DNA from: Mycteria americana
Lineage: Eukaryota; Chordata; Aves; Ciconiiformes; Ciconiidae
Assembly: GCF_035582795.1 (NCBI RefSeq)
Contig: NC_134366.1
Location: 11,562,161-11,626,160, forward strand
Length of the DNA stretch: 64,000 bases
Direction: 5' to 3'
Shown piece by piece: positions 16,001 through 31,000 of the stretch. The position numbers and the translations under genes are program-made. The notes below the pieces were generated by a model, which had not been told where the DNA came from, made no database searches, and saw nothing but the letters and a program-made list of their open reading frames with translations. Every line of letters begins with the position of its first letter. Within the stretch, counting starts at the first letter, position 1.

Positions 16001-19000
16001 TCAAAAGCACATCTGACTAGCTTAGATATAAAACTATAAAAGGGTATTGCAACTAGCCTTCATAGTCTCTTCATACACCATCAGTGGAGAGGGAGAGCAT
16101 CCCACAGAAGGAAATTCAAAACAGAAGCCCAACTTAGGTGCTCTAAATCACCTTCTGAATGCACAGCATAAGCAGTTACTTAACTACTAAGCCTAAAGCT
16201 AGGTGGTGTGGCCAAAAAGAAACATACTAAAATTAAATTATCCTTTGAATTATAACTGCCAGATTAATTTGTCTAAACTCACTGCACTTGTAACTCAAAA
16301 AGGCCAGAGAAATTTAGTAAAAGAATTAAGAAGAATCCCAGCATGAACAGAATAAAAGTGTCATACAGCGGTATTCAAGCTCAATTTAACAGCTATTCAC
16401 TCCAGTGTTTTCCAGTCGGTAAAGCAGGCTGGCCTAAGGACATTTTAGGTAAAACAGAGCAGAGCAGGGCTAATGGCTTAATCCCACATATTCCAGCCAG
16501 CAATCTCCTCTCTCTCTCTGAAGAAAACAAGGAGCAGCAGTAGGTGAAGTATCTGTTCCTTTCCACAGAGGAATGGATGCAGAGTCTTCCGCTACTCAAC
16601 ACAACCCGAAGAGGCTTATCCTCAAACACAGACTGGGGGGACAACCGCTCCTTTCTAACAGCAGGTAAAGAAGGGGGGGGCTGGAGGGGAAAGCAGAGAA
16701 ACCAGGCTGTCTCCTGTTACTCCAGTAATTCACCTCCAGGGTTATCCTAGCAATTTTCCTAACTTCTTCAACCCCAGAAATACTGTAGTTTCCATATCTT
16801 CTGAATTACAGGGAAAAACACAATAAATATTTACTGTTGCAGAACTGCAGGAGTCAGTGTTCCTGAAAGAGAAGGTTAAACTGATAATAATTAGTGTTCC
16901 TCAAAAATACTGCAATTAACCACACACACTTGCTACTAAATTAACAAACAACTGCTACTTCCATCATTTTTGGTAATCTGATTCTGCTTCTGTTGAGCAT
17001 GCTTTGGCATGGATTTTGTGTTTGCAGTCTTAAATGTATTAAAATTATTAGCCTTTGCACAGCAAAATTCATATTCAGTATTACAAATGCTGTATGTTTT
17101 CAGTATGGGGATTAAAAAAGGACTCTTGAAACAGTTTTACTGAGAATCATTAGGGGTGTGTTGCATATGTAAAGTCTTTCAACAGAAACATCTGGAAGAT
17201 GCGGAAGCAGGCTGAATATAGAAAATCAGTTTTGTCAAATACATTATCAAAGGGTACTTCACAAAATGGTAGTTAGAAGGACCCGCGTAAATCAGTACGA
17301 CTAACCTAAAATTAAAAGCTACATAAATAAGCAGTACAGGTTTTGATAGTAATTGTCAATAAACAAAACAAAACAAATTAAACATCAGAAAATTAAGGGG
17401 AGGGAAAAAAAAAAAACCAAAACAAAAAAACGACACACACAGAGGTAAGAAAGATACAGAGATAAAGGAGGTGGGGAAGGGCTCTAGAGTCGTTGCCATG
17501 GCTCTCTGATCACTATAAAACCTGAAAGTAAAATGGAACTATTGGAAAAAGTGGAAACATCTCTAAATGGAAGAAACAGTTGTAATGCCAGGCGAGATTA
17601 AGGACTGTATTTATTTATAAACTGGAATGTAGACCATTGAAGTGCTTGGAAAACACATCAGAAAACAAAATAAACCTTAAAAAAAACCAAAACAAAACAA
17701 AAACACCCAAGGAATTACATGCCCTTTGAGTCAGATTTGCACCTATGAGACGAGAGCGGTATTAGAAACACATACTTGGTATCCCACCAAATGTTCCTAA
17801 AACATTCTACCAGCACAAACATTGTTATCCCACGTGAACTGCCACTATCAGTTCAGCAAGTCCTAAGAGCTGCCACAACAAATTATAGACGACTATTCAG
17901 CACAAGTATTCCAGCGTGATCTCTACTGTATTCTCCACTGCCTCTCAAGCTATCTGCTTCAGAGTCAGCGTGAGCATCAAGGTGAAAAGTAATTCTTTCA
18001 ACAACACAGCAATTAAACACAAAACAAGTTGCACTTGTATAAAGCCTGAAACAAACGGCTTTTCAACACCTCTGGGTTTCAATACTAACACAGGAAATCT
18101 ACTATAATAAAATCAATACACCTCAAGTAATAAAACTGAGATTCTTTATATGGTATAGAAAGTTTTATTTCATTGCAGCCTTCTGTTACCTCTGTTCCTC
18201 TCCCCTTCTTCTTAAAGTCTAAAGAAAGGCCTAATTTACTGACCAGTTCAAACCTGCAGTAAACAGCAGCTCACATACACAGGATACTTCAGCATCCTGG
18301 AATGTCCTGAAGGACGTATTTCCTAACATACATTGTAGATATCATATCTGGGAGACAAGGAAAATGACTAGCAGCACACAGGCAGTTTTTTGTAAAGTCA
18401 AGCTAAAGTAGCATAAAACAGGTCTTCATAAAATGCTGCGAATAGTAGCAGCACTGTAAGAAGAGCCACCACTACCCATACGCACACTGTTGAATTTAAC
18501 TAAAGCCCAAACTACATAGAGGAATCTCGCATCCACCCATTCTTCTGTGCTAGAATTAAAACATAAAATGAAATTCAAAATATTTAAAGCTTTTTAAAAT
18601 TTTACCAATGACCATAAATGTACCTATGTATCTCATTTCAATAATACAAAGATGCTACTTTGCTTAGATTAAAAAAAAATATATATAAAAAATACATATA
18701 TAAGATTGTAATTGAGAAAGCTGTTCTTCTGTTTTCCTTCTCATTACAGAATTCACTGGAACAGCATTTAGAAAATTAACAATACTCCAGTTTTTGCTAG
18801 CAGCCTAGCAAAAATCTGATCAGCTTAAAGTTGTGGCAGCTGTGGATTCAGAATCCTTCCCTCTGCAGCCCCACAATACCACCAGAATATTCTCATCTGG
18901 ACATTCCCCCCAACTTCTATGGCAAACAAGATCTTTGGCAATGCAAAATAATGCCATATTTGCAAAAGAAAAGCCCTGACTAAAAGAGACTCCAGAGCTC

Positions 19001-22000
19001 CAGTATAACTGAAACAGCAGCCCAGAAGCCAGTGCAGCAGTTCAGAACTGCAGGATGCTGAGACATTACAAAGCACAGCAGTTTCGTTTTCTCCATGCAT
19101 ATCTTCCACTTCAATATCTATTAAATACACTTCACTCATACTGACAGTGAGGCTTGTCAAGAACTGCATTACTTTTCAGAAATTTGACTCACCAGTACAA
19201 AAACTAGATAAAATTTGCCTAAGTGCTGCTATTTTTGCAGAGATGGAGCAAGCGTGCTGCAATACAAAGTTACCCAGAAACCTCCTACTTAGCAGCAGCT
19301 TGCCATAACGAAGTCCTCCAGGACAGGCATTATAAACAGCTGCTCTGGAAGAAGGACAGAACAGTAGTTTGCTAGTAAGGGAACTGGGAAATCCTACTTC
19401 TAGCCTCACACTCAGCTTTTGCAACCCCAACTCAAGAAAAGCTGTTCAGGCTAGAAATTAAAAACTGAGCATCACTAACTTCCAGAAGCTTCCTGGCTTA
19501 ATCGCCTGAAGAACACCACGTAAAACAAAAATCCCTTGCTTTACCACTAGTGGTTAAGCAATTTCCTTCCAAACATCTGGAAATGCATTGGCGTGAGTTT
19601 CTGTCATATCTGGATGCAGAATCCATCCTAAACACAGCAAACTATGTCTGCTAGAGAGATCCACATAGCTTTCCTTTGCTCGTCCGTTATCTCCTTCTAA
19701 ACAGAAACCTTTAAGCCTTCAGACTTCTACTGCAGATTCATCTTCTAGTGCAGCCTAATTTCAGAATTACCTTCAAGTACTCATATACTAGTACTATATC
19801 ATAACTCAGGCTTCAATACACAGATGAAGTCAACTCTGTAACCAAACTGCTTTATTCTCACTGCAGTTGAAGATGATCTTGTAATTTTTCCTGAATCGTT
19901 GTGTTCACACTTCTTTTCTACTTTTCAGCTGGAAAAGGATTTTAAATTTTCAGTGATCAGTTTGGACTGGGACAGGACAGTAAAAAAAAAAAAAAAAAAG
20001 TAAAAGGTATATGTAAAAGGGCATTAAGTTGCAGGAACCTTAATGGTTTCCACTTTCTGAAGGATTCACATGCAGAACCTCTGACATAAGACTGATATCC
20101 TGACACAGAAAGAGACATTTTTCACACCTAGCTAGTATTTTTTCTCTAGAATTTAATGAAGGTTTCTGGACCACATCTAAAACAAGATCTCTGCTTCCCA
20201 GGGTGGGAGTTTTCCAACAAGTAACTTCAGCAATGTGGCACAACATGTCAAATTTGACAGGACGTGTTCCTAAGACTCAAAACAAGTTATGGTGAACAAG
20301 AAACAGAGCCTTTAGAACCAAATTTCGCTAAATAAAAAGATTAATCTTGCCTTAATCTTTCTCTACAAGAAAAATAAATTCATCATGATAAATACAGAGA
20401 CAGAGGAAATGAAGTTATGCTTCTCACAGTTTGATGGCTAGGCTTTTTATTTTAATTTTAAAAATCTCTTTAATATAATGATAAAAAATCCTTTATATTT
20501 CATATTTAAAAGTTATTTAAATTTAAAAGCACTCATGAAATCACTGGATATACTAGCAATGCAAGGACTAAAACCACCATTATGTTCAGCATGAAGGTCC
20601 ACTGAGACCTAAGACGACACCTGTATATACATTTTCCTTACACCTGACTGGTACCTGCTGCCTGGCAGACCTGCCAAAAGACAACCCTTCAGTTACACCG
20701 CTGAACTTCATATCCATCATTCAGAACCCATCAAGAATAAAGACTCACTGAAAGATAGCAATCTTCACATTTACAGGAAGTGGAAGACTCCTAACACAAA
20801 TATTTCAAGGCATTCTTCATCTAATCATTTACCATTCTTCTAAATTGTTAGCTGGAACAGAAGTGATGTTGAGCACTTCTTCAAGTGAGGCAACATGAGC
20901 ACTTAGATTTAACATTTTGATTGCTTACTACCCACAGTTACAACAGTGCTGTTATCTACACTACTTCCTTATTCAGAAGACCAGAATTCACTGTCAACTG
21001 TTATGACAGCAGGATGCCCTTTTCCAATCTCACCTTCAGTGGGCATTCACAGCAATAACAATTATATTTTAAATGCTGATGTCCAATGAAAGGCCAGGAC
21101 AAGCAGAGTTAAAAAAAACAAAACCTGAATAGCATAACACTCTACAAAAGCAAAATACTGAGAACTGGATTCATAATTAAAGTCTTGCTGTCACACCAGG
21201 TTATAGACACCCAGTACAACCAACGTTTACAAAATAAAACATTTCATGACAGCCCACATTAGCGCATCTCCAAATTCCCACAAGCATTGCAACCATTACT
21301 GAAAGCAGAGACCCAGATTTTAAAAGTTTAAACTGCTGAATGGTGTAGCATGAACCATAGCTGTAAGGACTCACTGAATTTTACCACTTGAAAAATCTTG
21401 CAGAGTACTACTTTTTGGCATGTTATCAACTTTACCCTTTTATTCTCAAAAGTAATTTCATTCCTTCTCCTCCTTTCCCAAATAAAGTCTTAATACCTTG
21501 AAGTTCAAGCTTTCAGGTTTTAAAAATTTTATAAAGGCATTAGCACTTTATTTTCAATTTGTCACATTTCAAAAATATGACATCTTTTGTATTTTTAAGC
21601 CTGTATAACAAATTCCTTTTCAGTTCTCTTGACAATCCAGACATGTTCCCACTCCACTGCATGCCAGAGTGTCTTGCTCTCTTGATGGTCAACAGAAGAA
21701 AAAATTTTCCTCTCTGGATTGCTAAATATTAGCTTTCAAAATAGCTTATACAACCAGTGTCGCAGCACAACTTACTACCCTTTGAACTGTCTACAGCTAT
21801 GAAAAGAAGTGCTGGGCTCTGCACCAAATTGTCAGCCATCCTTCTTGTTGCTGTCTAGACTAAAACATTGAAGGTTTCTTCTCCTTTCACTCCACTGACC
21901 CACTACCTGCTCTACTAACCCCTGTAGTTAGGAGCTCTGATTCACTAAACCTAAGGTTCCTTCATCAGGGAGATCTTACTCCTGTTAACACCTGCTAGAT

Positions 22001-25000
22001 TACATAGCTAATCTCTCTAAGGGAACCATGCAGGCGTTCTGTGTAGACTAAAATGAACATCAGTTTTCACGAAAGATAAGTCTTCACAAAGTACTGACCA
22101 CCTTCTGCAGGACTGCCTGTCCTCTCTCTCAGGCAGATTAAATGTCCTTTCCTGTCTTTAACTGGCTTACCAGCAGCTAATTACTGAAAAGTAAAATGAT
22201 CTCCTATGCCTCAATGTGCACATTTTAGCATGAAACATCTCCATCTACTGAACCCCAAATTTTATAGGTCAACCTTTTTTTTTTTTTTTTTTTTTAAAAT
22301 GTAACCTGTAACTCACAATACACTTGAAACAAATCTATGTGAACTCTGACAAGACAAGTATCATTCACTTACTTTTTATTGGTTTGGGGCTGAGCAAACT
22401 GCAAATTTGTGTTTGAAAATACAAAAGAGCAAAAGGGAGAACTTGATTTTTTTGTGGTATTGAAGCTAAAATACAGTATCAGAGCATGCAAATTCAAGCT
22501 GGGTTAACCTGCATCCTAAGAAGTCAAACAAGTCTGTAGAATATGCTCATTATCGATCTCCTATGTGCTCGTTATTTAGTTCTTACACTATAAGAAAATA
22601 TATGCACACTTATGTTTTGACTGAATCTGACTCCTAACACCAGCAAAAGTGTGGAACTTCTAAGTACTGCACTGCATCCAGTAATATCCAGCCAGAGTTT
22701 GTTCTTAGTATTAAAACATTTTTTAAACATAATCAGGAATCATTCAAGGTATAATGGGCATTTTAAAATCCCCCATATAATTTCTAGCTGAAACACTAGA
22801 AACTTACTGTATAAAATCCAGAAAGTATAAAGAGTATAGGCAGACTGTCTGGCAGTTTTGTTGAACCTCTAAATATTCAGTGATAAACTCTCTCTGAAAC
22901 TATAAAACTCTGCTGAGAAGGTAACAGAAAGCACATTCTACTAATGCAAAATCAAAAAGAGTAGCAATGTTTAATTTGGATCTCAGTTAACACAGTGATA
23001 ACAAATGGTGGGGAGGAAAGCCCCCCAATAGCATCAGGTATCAGATGACAAACAGCTTACATGTGTAACTCACTCTGGTTCTTCCATTCAAGCATTCAAC
23101 CAGATTCTTATACCAGGTTCTTAAACAAAGCTCAATATTTCAGGTGCAATAATCAAGTGCACACTAAAATTTTTAAGATTAATGACATTTGTTCTCTATC
23201 CTCTCTAAAACAATTTTGTCCTCCCTAATGGACTGTATTTCAGCACAGAACACAGTATGATGTTATTTGTTAGAAAAAGGTACTCAAAATATATCACACA
23301 TTTCATTGGCAACACATAACGTAGGAACTTCTGCACTAGAGATCAAAGGTCCAGCTAACACAGCAACCAGAAGTGATGTCTAAGGAAAGGAAAAAACAGA
23401 GTAATACTACGGAGTTATCCTTCTCTGAATATTCTCTCAGCTTCTACAAAGGTTGGCTGTAACTCTTAGCAGCTGTTGTCACCCTCCTTTACCCCTTCTA
23501 CCCCAAAAATGCTCAGTCCCTTGCAAAAAAAAAAAAAAAAAGAAAATATTAATTCAATTTTACAAGTTCCCTTGTATCAGATAAGTTTACTTAAGGCAAA
23601 ACTGATGCTCTAGATTTTTAGGGCAGCCCTTATCCTCACGCAGGATCATGCTGAAAATACGAGACCAACGAAATACGTAACTAGAAAACACTCTGACCAC
23701 TGAATTCCAATCCCCTGCAATTGCAGGCATCATTATCCTATTTCTGTTTAAAAACTCCACCTTAAAACCATGGAGTTTGCTACCATTCCTCAGTACAGAC
23801 CAGGAAGGGCAGCTCTAGTGTGTTTTTGGTAGGCTGGGTTGCTAAGGAAAGACACTGAAGCACTCTCTGCTAAACCAAGTTTCTAAACTTAGGTATGCTA
23901 CATCATATGTTGGAGTTACAAGGTGGAACCAAAACCCAGACTGCCTCCCAACTAAATTAACTATTATCCTCATCCTTAAATACCAGTCTTACTATTTTGA
24001 CTCTATGTGTTAGCAACAAAAGATACTTTAGAGGAAAAAATCTTCATCAAATGACAGAAGACAATGTTCAACACAAATAAAAAAACCCACCAAATCCCCA
24101 CCCAGTAATATCAATTGGTTTTGAAGTAGGAAAGGTATTTTCATTATATATCAAAAAGGTTTTACAAGCATGTTTTCAATCTGCGCCCACAGCTTGTAAT
24201 TCCCGTACACATCCAAATCGTGGATCTGTTTCGATAGCCTATCTTTCAGCTGGAATAGCTGTCCCATGACTGAGCTTAGCATCTCTTATCCAAGAAGCTA
24301 TTTTAGAAAAAGCAGTGTAACTGTACTTAAATCAAACCTGCAGAAGGAAAGGATACTACTGAAACCGCCATCCTCTGAGGAAAACACGCATGCTTATGCT
24401 ACTGGATTAACACATATGGCATCTGTACAGTATCACATCCAGCAAGTTGCAAATTTCCTGCAAGACCAATGCTTTCTGTCAGCCACACAGTCACCAACAG
24501 AAAAATACTGTGGGAAGGTCAGAAACAGTAGGTTTTCATACAAAAATGCAAAGTGTTTTCTTTTTTTTATTCTGGAATTAGCAAAGTGGTAAAAATCCTG
24601 GTTCAAGTAGAGTCAGCTGCCAAATTCCTATGAATTCAGTAGGCTCAGAGGAAGAATCCTTCAGCAGGTGGACACAACATATCGAATTTTGCCCTGGAAT
24701 GCAGATACAGTGCCTAAGACAAATACAACATTAAAAATAGATTGACAGCCCAGCACTGAGACTTAAAATTGACAGTGATGAATTCAATTTTCATTAAAAA
24801 TAGTAAAAAATTGAAATAAACAGAATTTCACACTTACAGAAGTTGCTGTTCTAGACTACACACAGAACAAGTAGGAGGACAAAGTGTGCTTCCAGTGTTT
24901 CTCTAGAACTGTACAATAATTTTCATCAGAAAGTTATTTCAATACCAAAATACACCGTCCACAGCACTACAAGATTTATGATCATCCACAAACAGATGAA

Positions 25001-28000
25001 TACTGCCTGGCAGGCACCTCTGAGTTTGCAACGTAATAAAGTCCACACTTAGCAAAAAGGAAAATGAAGCCACTCAAGTGGAATTGAAACAAATTAGTAA
25101 GTGAGCACCCAAGGGCACGCAGTACCTTTTCTCCACCACACTCTACATGTTGCAATATTTCAGTTAACACACACCTAGATATTTGCTAGTCCTGTTGATC
25201 CTTTGACTTGTGTACACAGCAACATTTGTTCAGTCACTTGTCCATCTATGCAACTCTTTACAAATCAACAAAGCCAAGGGAAAAAAAATACTGCTATAAG
25301 TAGGAAATCAGGACTTTAAAACCAACATTCGACCTTTTTTTTTTTTTTTTAATTAGTGACCAGATTTCAAGAAGATGACATCTTTTAAGAGATCAGTAGT
25401 AAATACAAAAATACAAATGACTAAATAGAAATAAAAAGCCCGGTCGTCAGCTTGCAATGCTCCTCTTCACTCTACCAAAGTTCCTGCAGGCCCTGGTTCC
25501 AGGAAACATCCCCTGAGATTCCAGCTTCCTGCAGACACAGACACTTTCTCTCATGTTATGACTGCAAACCACCACTGATACCATCTCTCAAAATAGTTGT
25601 CTTACAGTGCTCTGCATCAAAACATTTTCCAGCCTCTGTTAGAGTTTTTCCATCTTAAAAAACAGGGAAAGAAAGTGATCATAAGCTCTGAAAAACATAA
25701 ATCCTCTAAGCTAAGCTATTTTTTAAAACAATACTGGAAACTAAAGAATCTGCCTTCCCCTGTTGTTTAACAAGTTTAACGTTTGGCTGTATATGACTTA
25801 AATTATACTTCATTTTAATTTCTCTTCTTTTAATGTAAATACACTTACTTTATTTGCGTACATTTAGAGAGGCATTCCTGTATTTTTTGAAAGAATATAC
25901 TGTAGTTTTTATATAAGCAGTTACAAAACCAGCCCTTAAGTGGAAAGTAAACTGTGAAAAAACTACCATCTTGAGTACATACCAAAGATTTTCGATACCA
26001 CCATCAATGTAGTTCCAGGTAACATGCCCAATCAAGTGTGCATAGTTGCTGACCTGAACCACAACAACTTGTTTCTATACACACAGCCATTGCTTATGCT
26101 CAGCAAGTGCTTGCATGAAGGTGTTTACCCACAACTGAAACCAGCCCTTGTATAAAGGCAGTTACTGTCCTTCGAACAAATGATGGGTAGCAAGCAACTG
26201 AGTGATTAAGATTCAGTATTTTCTTGGACACGGAGGAGGAACGTTCCAGCACTAGACTGCTGGAATTGTTGGGTGTTTGATAGAGAGGATGGAGAGGTAG
26301 CAAGAATGAAAAAAAGGATAGCTGGATACATTTTGCCTTTTATAAACGCAGCACAGAGCTGTCACCTCTTCTCTCGTATTACTGATTATCATCAGTGTTG
26401 AAGATAACCCAAGCATTCAGGGATCTCTTGAATAATCTTTACTCCAAACTCAACCATGACAAACAGTCAATATTCTTCTACTTCCAAGTTTAGCACTAAA
26501 AATAGCCATCATAAATCAATACTACTTTAATTAATGACAGCAGTGGTAAGTCACTTTATAAACATACTGCCTACAATTGAATCATAACATTAAGCGCACA
26601 ACAGAGTCTTTTAAAGACTGAGTTCCTTGTAACTGATACTTAAGCTCACCATTTCTACATTTTAATCCATACCTACTGTCCCACTTTGGATATTTATACA
26701 GTGTATAGCTGGAACATAGAAAATCAGATCATACCCACTAAATCCTGGTTGTGGTTTACAACAGGAAGACTCTTTTTACATCTCAGCAACCCTTTTCACC
26801 TATATATGTCTATAAAGGAAACCTATAAAGGTTTCCATTTTAAAGATTCAAATACTGGTGATGCATAGACAATTGCAATTGCTGAATTATTCTTCTCTGA
26901 TTTTCAAAATTCTATCTTCTACATGTCCAAGAATAATCTAGTCACTCTACGCCTGCTTTATCATTAATAGAGAGAAATAAGGGCCTCTGGAGAGATACAT
27001 CTGACATCTTGAAACATTTCTCCTACAGTCAGATAGAGTCTTCTGGAGATGCCTGTATTGATCATAAATGAATTTGGACTTGTATGTCTAAATTTAGGTT
27101 CAGCAAATTCTAGCTCTAAGTGGAAACCAAACTCCTTGTGCCTAAAAACAAACTGAATATTAATTCTATGAGTGGAAAGAAATCTCTGTCAATTAAAGGC
27201 AACTGCCTGAACTGCGAATAATCAACCACCTAGTCAATCAGTTCCCTCAAATGTAGCTTCAAGAAGTCTTAACTAAATAGTTGAAGATCTATTTGCCTAT
27301 GGAAATATCTGCAATCAAAAGTAACTTGTAAACTATATTGGAAAAAATTAGAACAGTCTTTGAGATATGTATTTCAATGTCTCGTTCTCAATGTTCTATT
27401 TTATCCTCAGAGGCTCATATAGTTACTTTCTGTTAAAATAGTGACATCTCAAATCCCACGTCATTGACTAATCGGAGCTGCTCCAAATCAGAGGTTTTTT
27501 CCATTTCACTTAGTGGGAGATCACAATGTAACAGCTTTACTTATACATTGCTGTCACTAGAGTATGACAGACAGGAATGTTATTTCCACGTGCCTGGCAA
27601 TGCAAACAATCACAGCAGCAGAAAGCAGAGCTGGAGCTCATCACTTTGATTGCTGGAAGAAGAAACTAGAACAAATGAAAACCCACAAGACAATTGGGAT
27701 TGACAAAAAGAAAAACCATTTCCCCAAGCACTCCAAGTCTCAAGCAAGAAAGCAAATGACCTTAAAAGTTCTTACAGGTTACATCTAAAGTAGAAGCTTA
27801 TGTGTTACATGGGAATCAAGAATCAGATCTTTACAGTAGAGGAAATTCCAAAGTGATTTGTCAGAGCTTAAAACCCATTAATTTTAGGAACACTGACAAA
27901 CTAATCTCCTCTCTCTAGCAAGTGGATACATTTCCATTGCTTTTCAATAAATTGAAGCTTAAATGATATTCTATAGTTTTCAGCTTGCACCCTGAGGACA

Positions 28001-31000
28001 CAGATGTGAATCAATGTTATTAAGTCAAGGATAAATGCTTTAAAGCAACTGTAAGTAAAAGCTACAATCACTTCCATCCCTTTAGCAGAGTTTCACTTCA
28101 AGCACAAATGCCTCCACTTCTTACTCTAAAAAAAGTTTTAGAAAACATCTGCCAAGTATTCTACATCCCAAATACCAAACTCATTTGAAGTGAAGATGAA
28201 AGTTTGGATGTCTTCAGCCAGAACCAACACAGACTGCCCCCCAGTATCTCATAGAGTTTTCCTATTACCCATTTCCCAGGTAAATGTTTGAACATCTTCA
28301 AAAATTGTCCATTAGCCCTTAATGGTCCTATCTTCACTTATTCCCAAACAAGAACTGCCCACTGCAATTCCTGCGTAATATCCAGAACAACACTGTGCAG
28401 ACCCTCTCCCCAAACCCAACAGAGGTTTAAGGACTAGCAAAAAAACCCCCCAAAAATTTAAAGAAGAGGAAAAACACCTGATTTCAGGTATAGACACTTG
28501 TACTTCCATTGACAGCTTTGTCAGAAGTATTGTTTATGGTGTACTAGTACAAGAGACTTCCTTCCTACCTATGCCAGAAAACTGAAAAATATAAAGGAAG
28601 CAGGTACACCAATAACAACATGTGTGTGCTGGAACAAATCACTTAATCCTGAATTACTGTTTTAAAAGAACACGTTTGTAGTTCCTCATCTCTCATATAG
28701 TAAAATTATTTGTATTCTTATATGAGAAATTGATTTGTAAAAAAAAGTGATTTTTTTTTTTTTAAATCAAATCTATTTTCAGGCTGTTGCTATGGCTCTG
28801 CGTGTAATGAATTAGTCTAATGAACTAAAAAGGAAAAAAAAGCCCAAAACTTCATTGGGGATTTTTTGCTAAATCAAAGTAACAAAGTGAACAGATTGGT
28901 AACATTTTTGTTATTCACTGTAGAGTACTCATGAAAGATAGGACACATACAGGAAAGAAACTTCAGACTATAATTGCAACATTTTCTAAACACAAAGGAA
29001 CTGAAAAAAAAACAATTGTTGGCACATGTTTTCTGTTATCATACATCTCTGTTAAGATCTGAAAACAACACAAGCACATATTATATGCAACTTTTTAAAA
29101 AGCTTTACACAGCCAAATTTAGTAGAAAATTAATTCTCATGATAAAGACTTATTTGAACAAGACAGAAATAAGAAAACTGATTTTATCAAAGGAACATGG
29201 ACAGTTTAGGCACATTCACATCAACACAGTACTCATACGTAACACACCCCAAAAAGAAACAAAAAAGTAAAAAACACTTTCAAAAGCCCAAATACTTTTG
29301 CTAAAATATAAACCAAAATAAAGACTATCATGAACAAAAAAAGAACAAGAAATTACTACAATTTAAACGAATTTATTGATCACAATTGAATATTCTTATA
29401 ACACATACAAGTCAAATGACTGAACATTGGTTTTTTTGTTCCCCCCGTGAAACACTCTTTTATCATTTCCTGGCTGCTATTTGACATTTAACTGGCAGAG
29501 GGTGGGCGGGTGGAAAAGTATTCTTTTTCTAGTTCAAGTATTTTAGGAGAAAGTCATTGGGCGAGGAACACAGCATTTTAAAAATATACATTTAGTCTGC
29601 ATCATAAAATTGCTTGCTAGACTAAGACAACTCCCTAGCCACACATACAAGAGAATTTAGCATTCTAGTTCAACAATTAACAAGATGAATCAATAGACTA
29701 GGGGAGGACGGAAGAGACTTGCCACAACACAAATTACAATTTTTCAAAATTCTGGACCAGCAAGCTTACTGTACCAGGAAATATCAACAAATTAAGAAAA
29801 GACATTTCCTCATTTGAAGCATCATACATTCACTACATGAACAGTCTGCTTGAAACATGCAGACAGATCAAACTTGCTAACTACCAACAAGTCCTGAGAG
29901 TTTGCTCTCTAAGCCTGCACAAAAACAGCTCAGGGCATGTCTTGTAATACTCTTCCCTGCAGAAGAATCCCACAAGAGTTCTTGTTGAGTTTTTGGATAT
30001 AAAGCTGTAAACTTATTCACTATTGTTTTTCAAAGCTGATCAGGTTAACAGTCTACAGAATATGCTATGTGAAGAAGGGCATCTTGAGAAAGCACAGATA
30101 CATTTTTTCATATCAAGCTATGCAGATCTGAAATAAGGCATGAAGACCCATGCATTACAAAGAAGCAGTAATAATGCTTAAATATAAAGCAAACTATAAG
30201 CTTCCTGAGCTGGTAAGTTCCATTTGAGTTCCCTCCCACAACGTTTTCCTCCCCACAATCCATTTTTTTATTAAGCTATTTTAAAAATGAACACTCACAA
30301 ACTTTCAGAGTAGAAGTGTGGGTCATAATATTGCACAATTAATTAAAATCAGAACAATTAAGGTTTTATAGCTACCTTCATGCTTCAAAATATCTTGTGG
30401 TTACTTTTAAAAATTAAACAGGAAGACACTGCATTTTTAAAGATTCACCCGCTTTCTTCCCACCTTCCTTTTAAGGTAGACAGTGATGGAATACAAGACA
30501 ATGGATTGTCAATACATTTAATTTTGCATTCAGTGCTACATCTTTCAAAACGTTCCCAAAGGAAACTATTTCAGTCAGTTTGGATAATTCATGTGAGCCA
30601 GTATCTAACCGAAGGAATGCAAAGGTTATGAAAACAACAGTGTTAGAGACTGTACTAGACTCTCTCAAAGCCTTCATTAAAACAGATGCAGAAAGGTGTG
30701 CAATTTACATCACAAATATAAATCTCTTAGGTGAAAGTGCTTGCAACTGAACTAATGTAAACTTGACCCATGCTGCTATATGATAAGGACAGCCAAATGA
30801 CAATGTAATGCTTGTCTGTCATATGACAGTTATTTTCAGCCAAGTAAAACTAGTTTCGTATTTCTAGTAACAACTTCATGGTACATAATTCTAGACTGCT
30901 TCAGCTGAAAACCATTAGCCCTGTTTAAAATTTTCAGCTCCGAAGGAGAATTTTGTAGTCACATCAGGGTGTAGCAGACAAAACTTTGTGCAATGACTCA

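Noticed and set aside
26811..26840. GGAAACC/GGTTTCC 7-bp inverted repeat
   Set aside because: A 7-bp stem is expected many times by chance in 64 kb.
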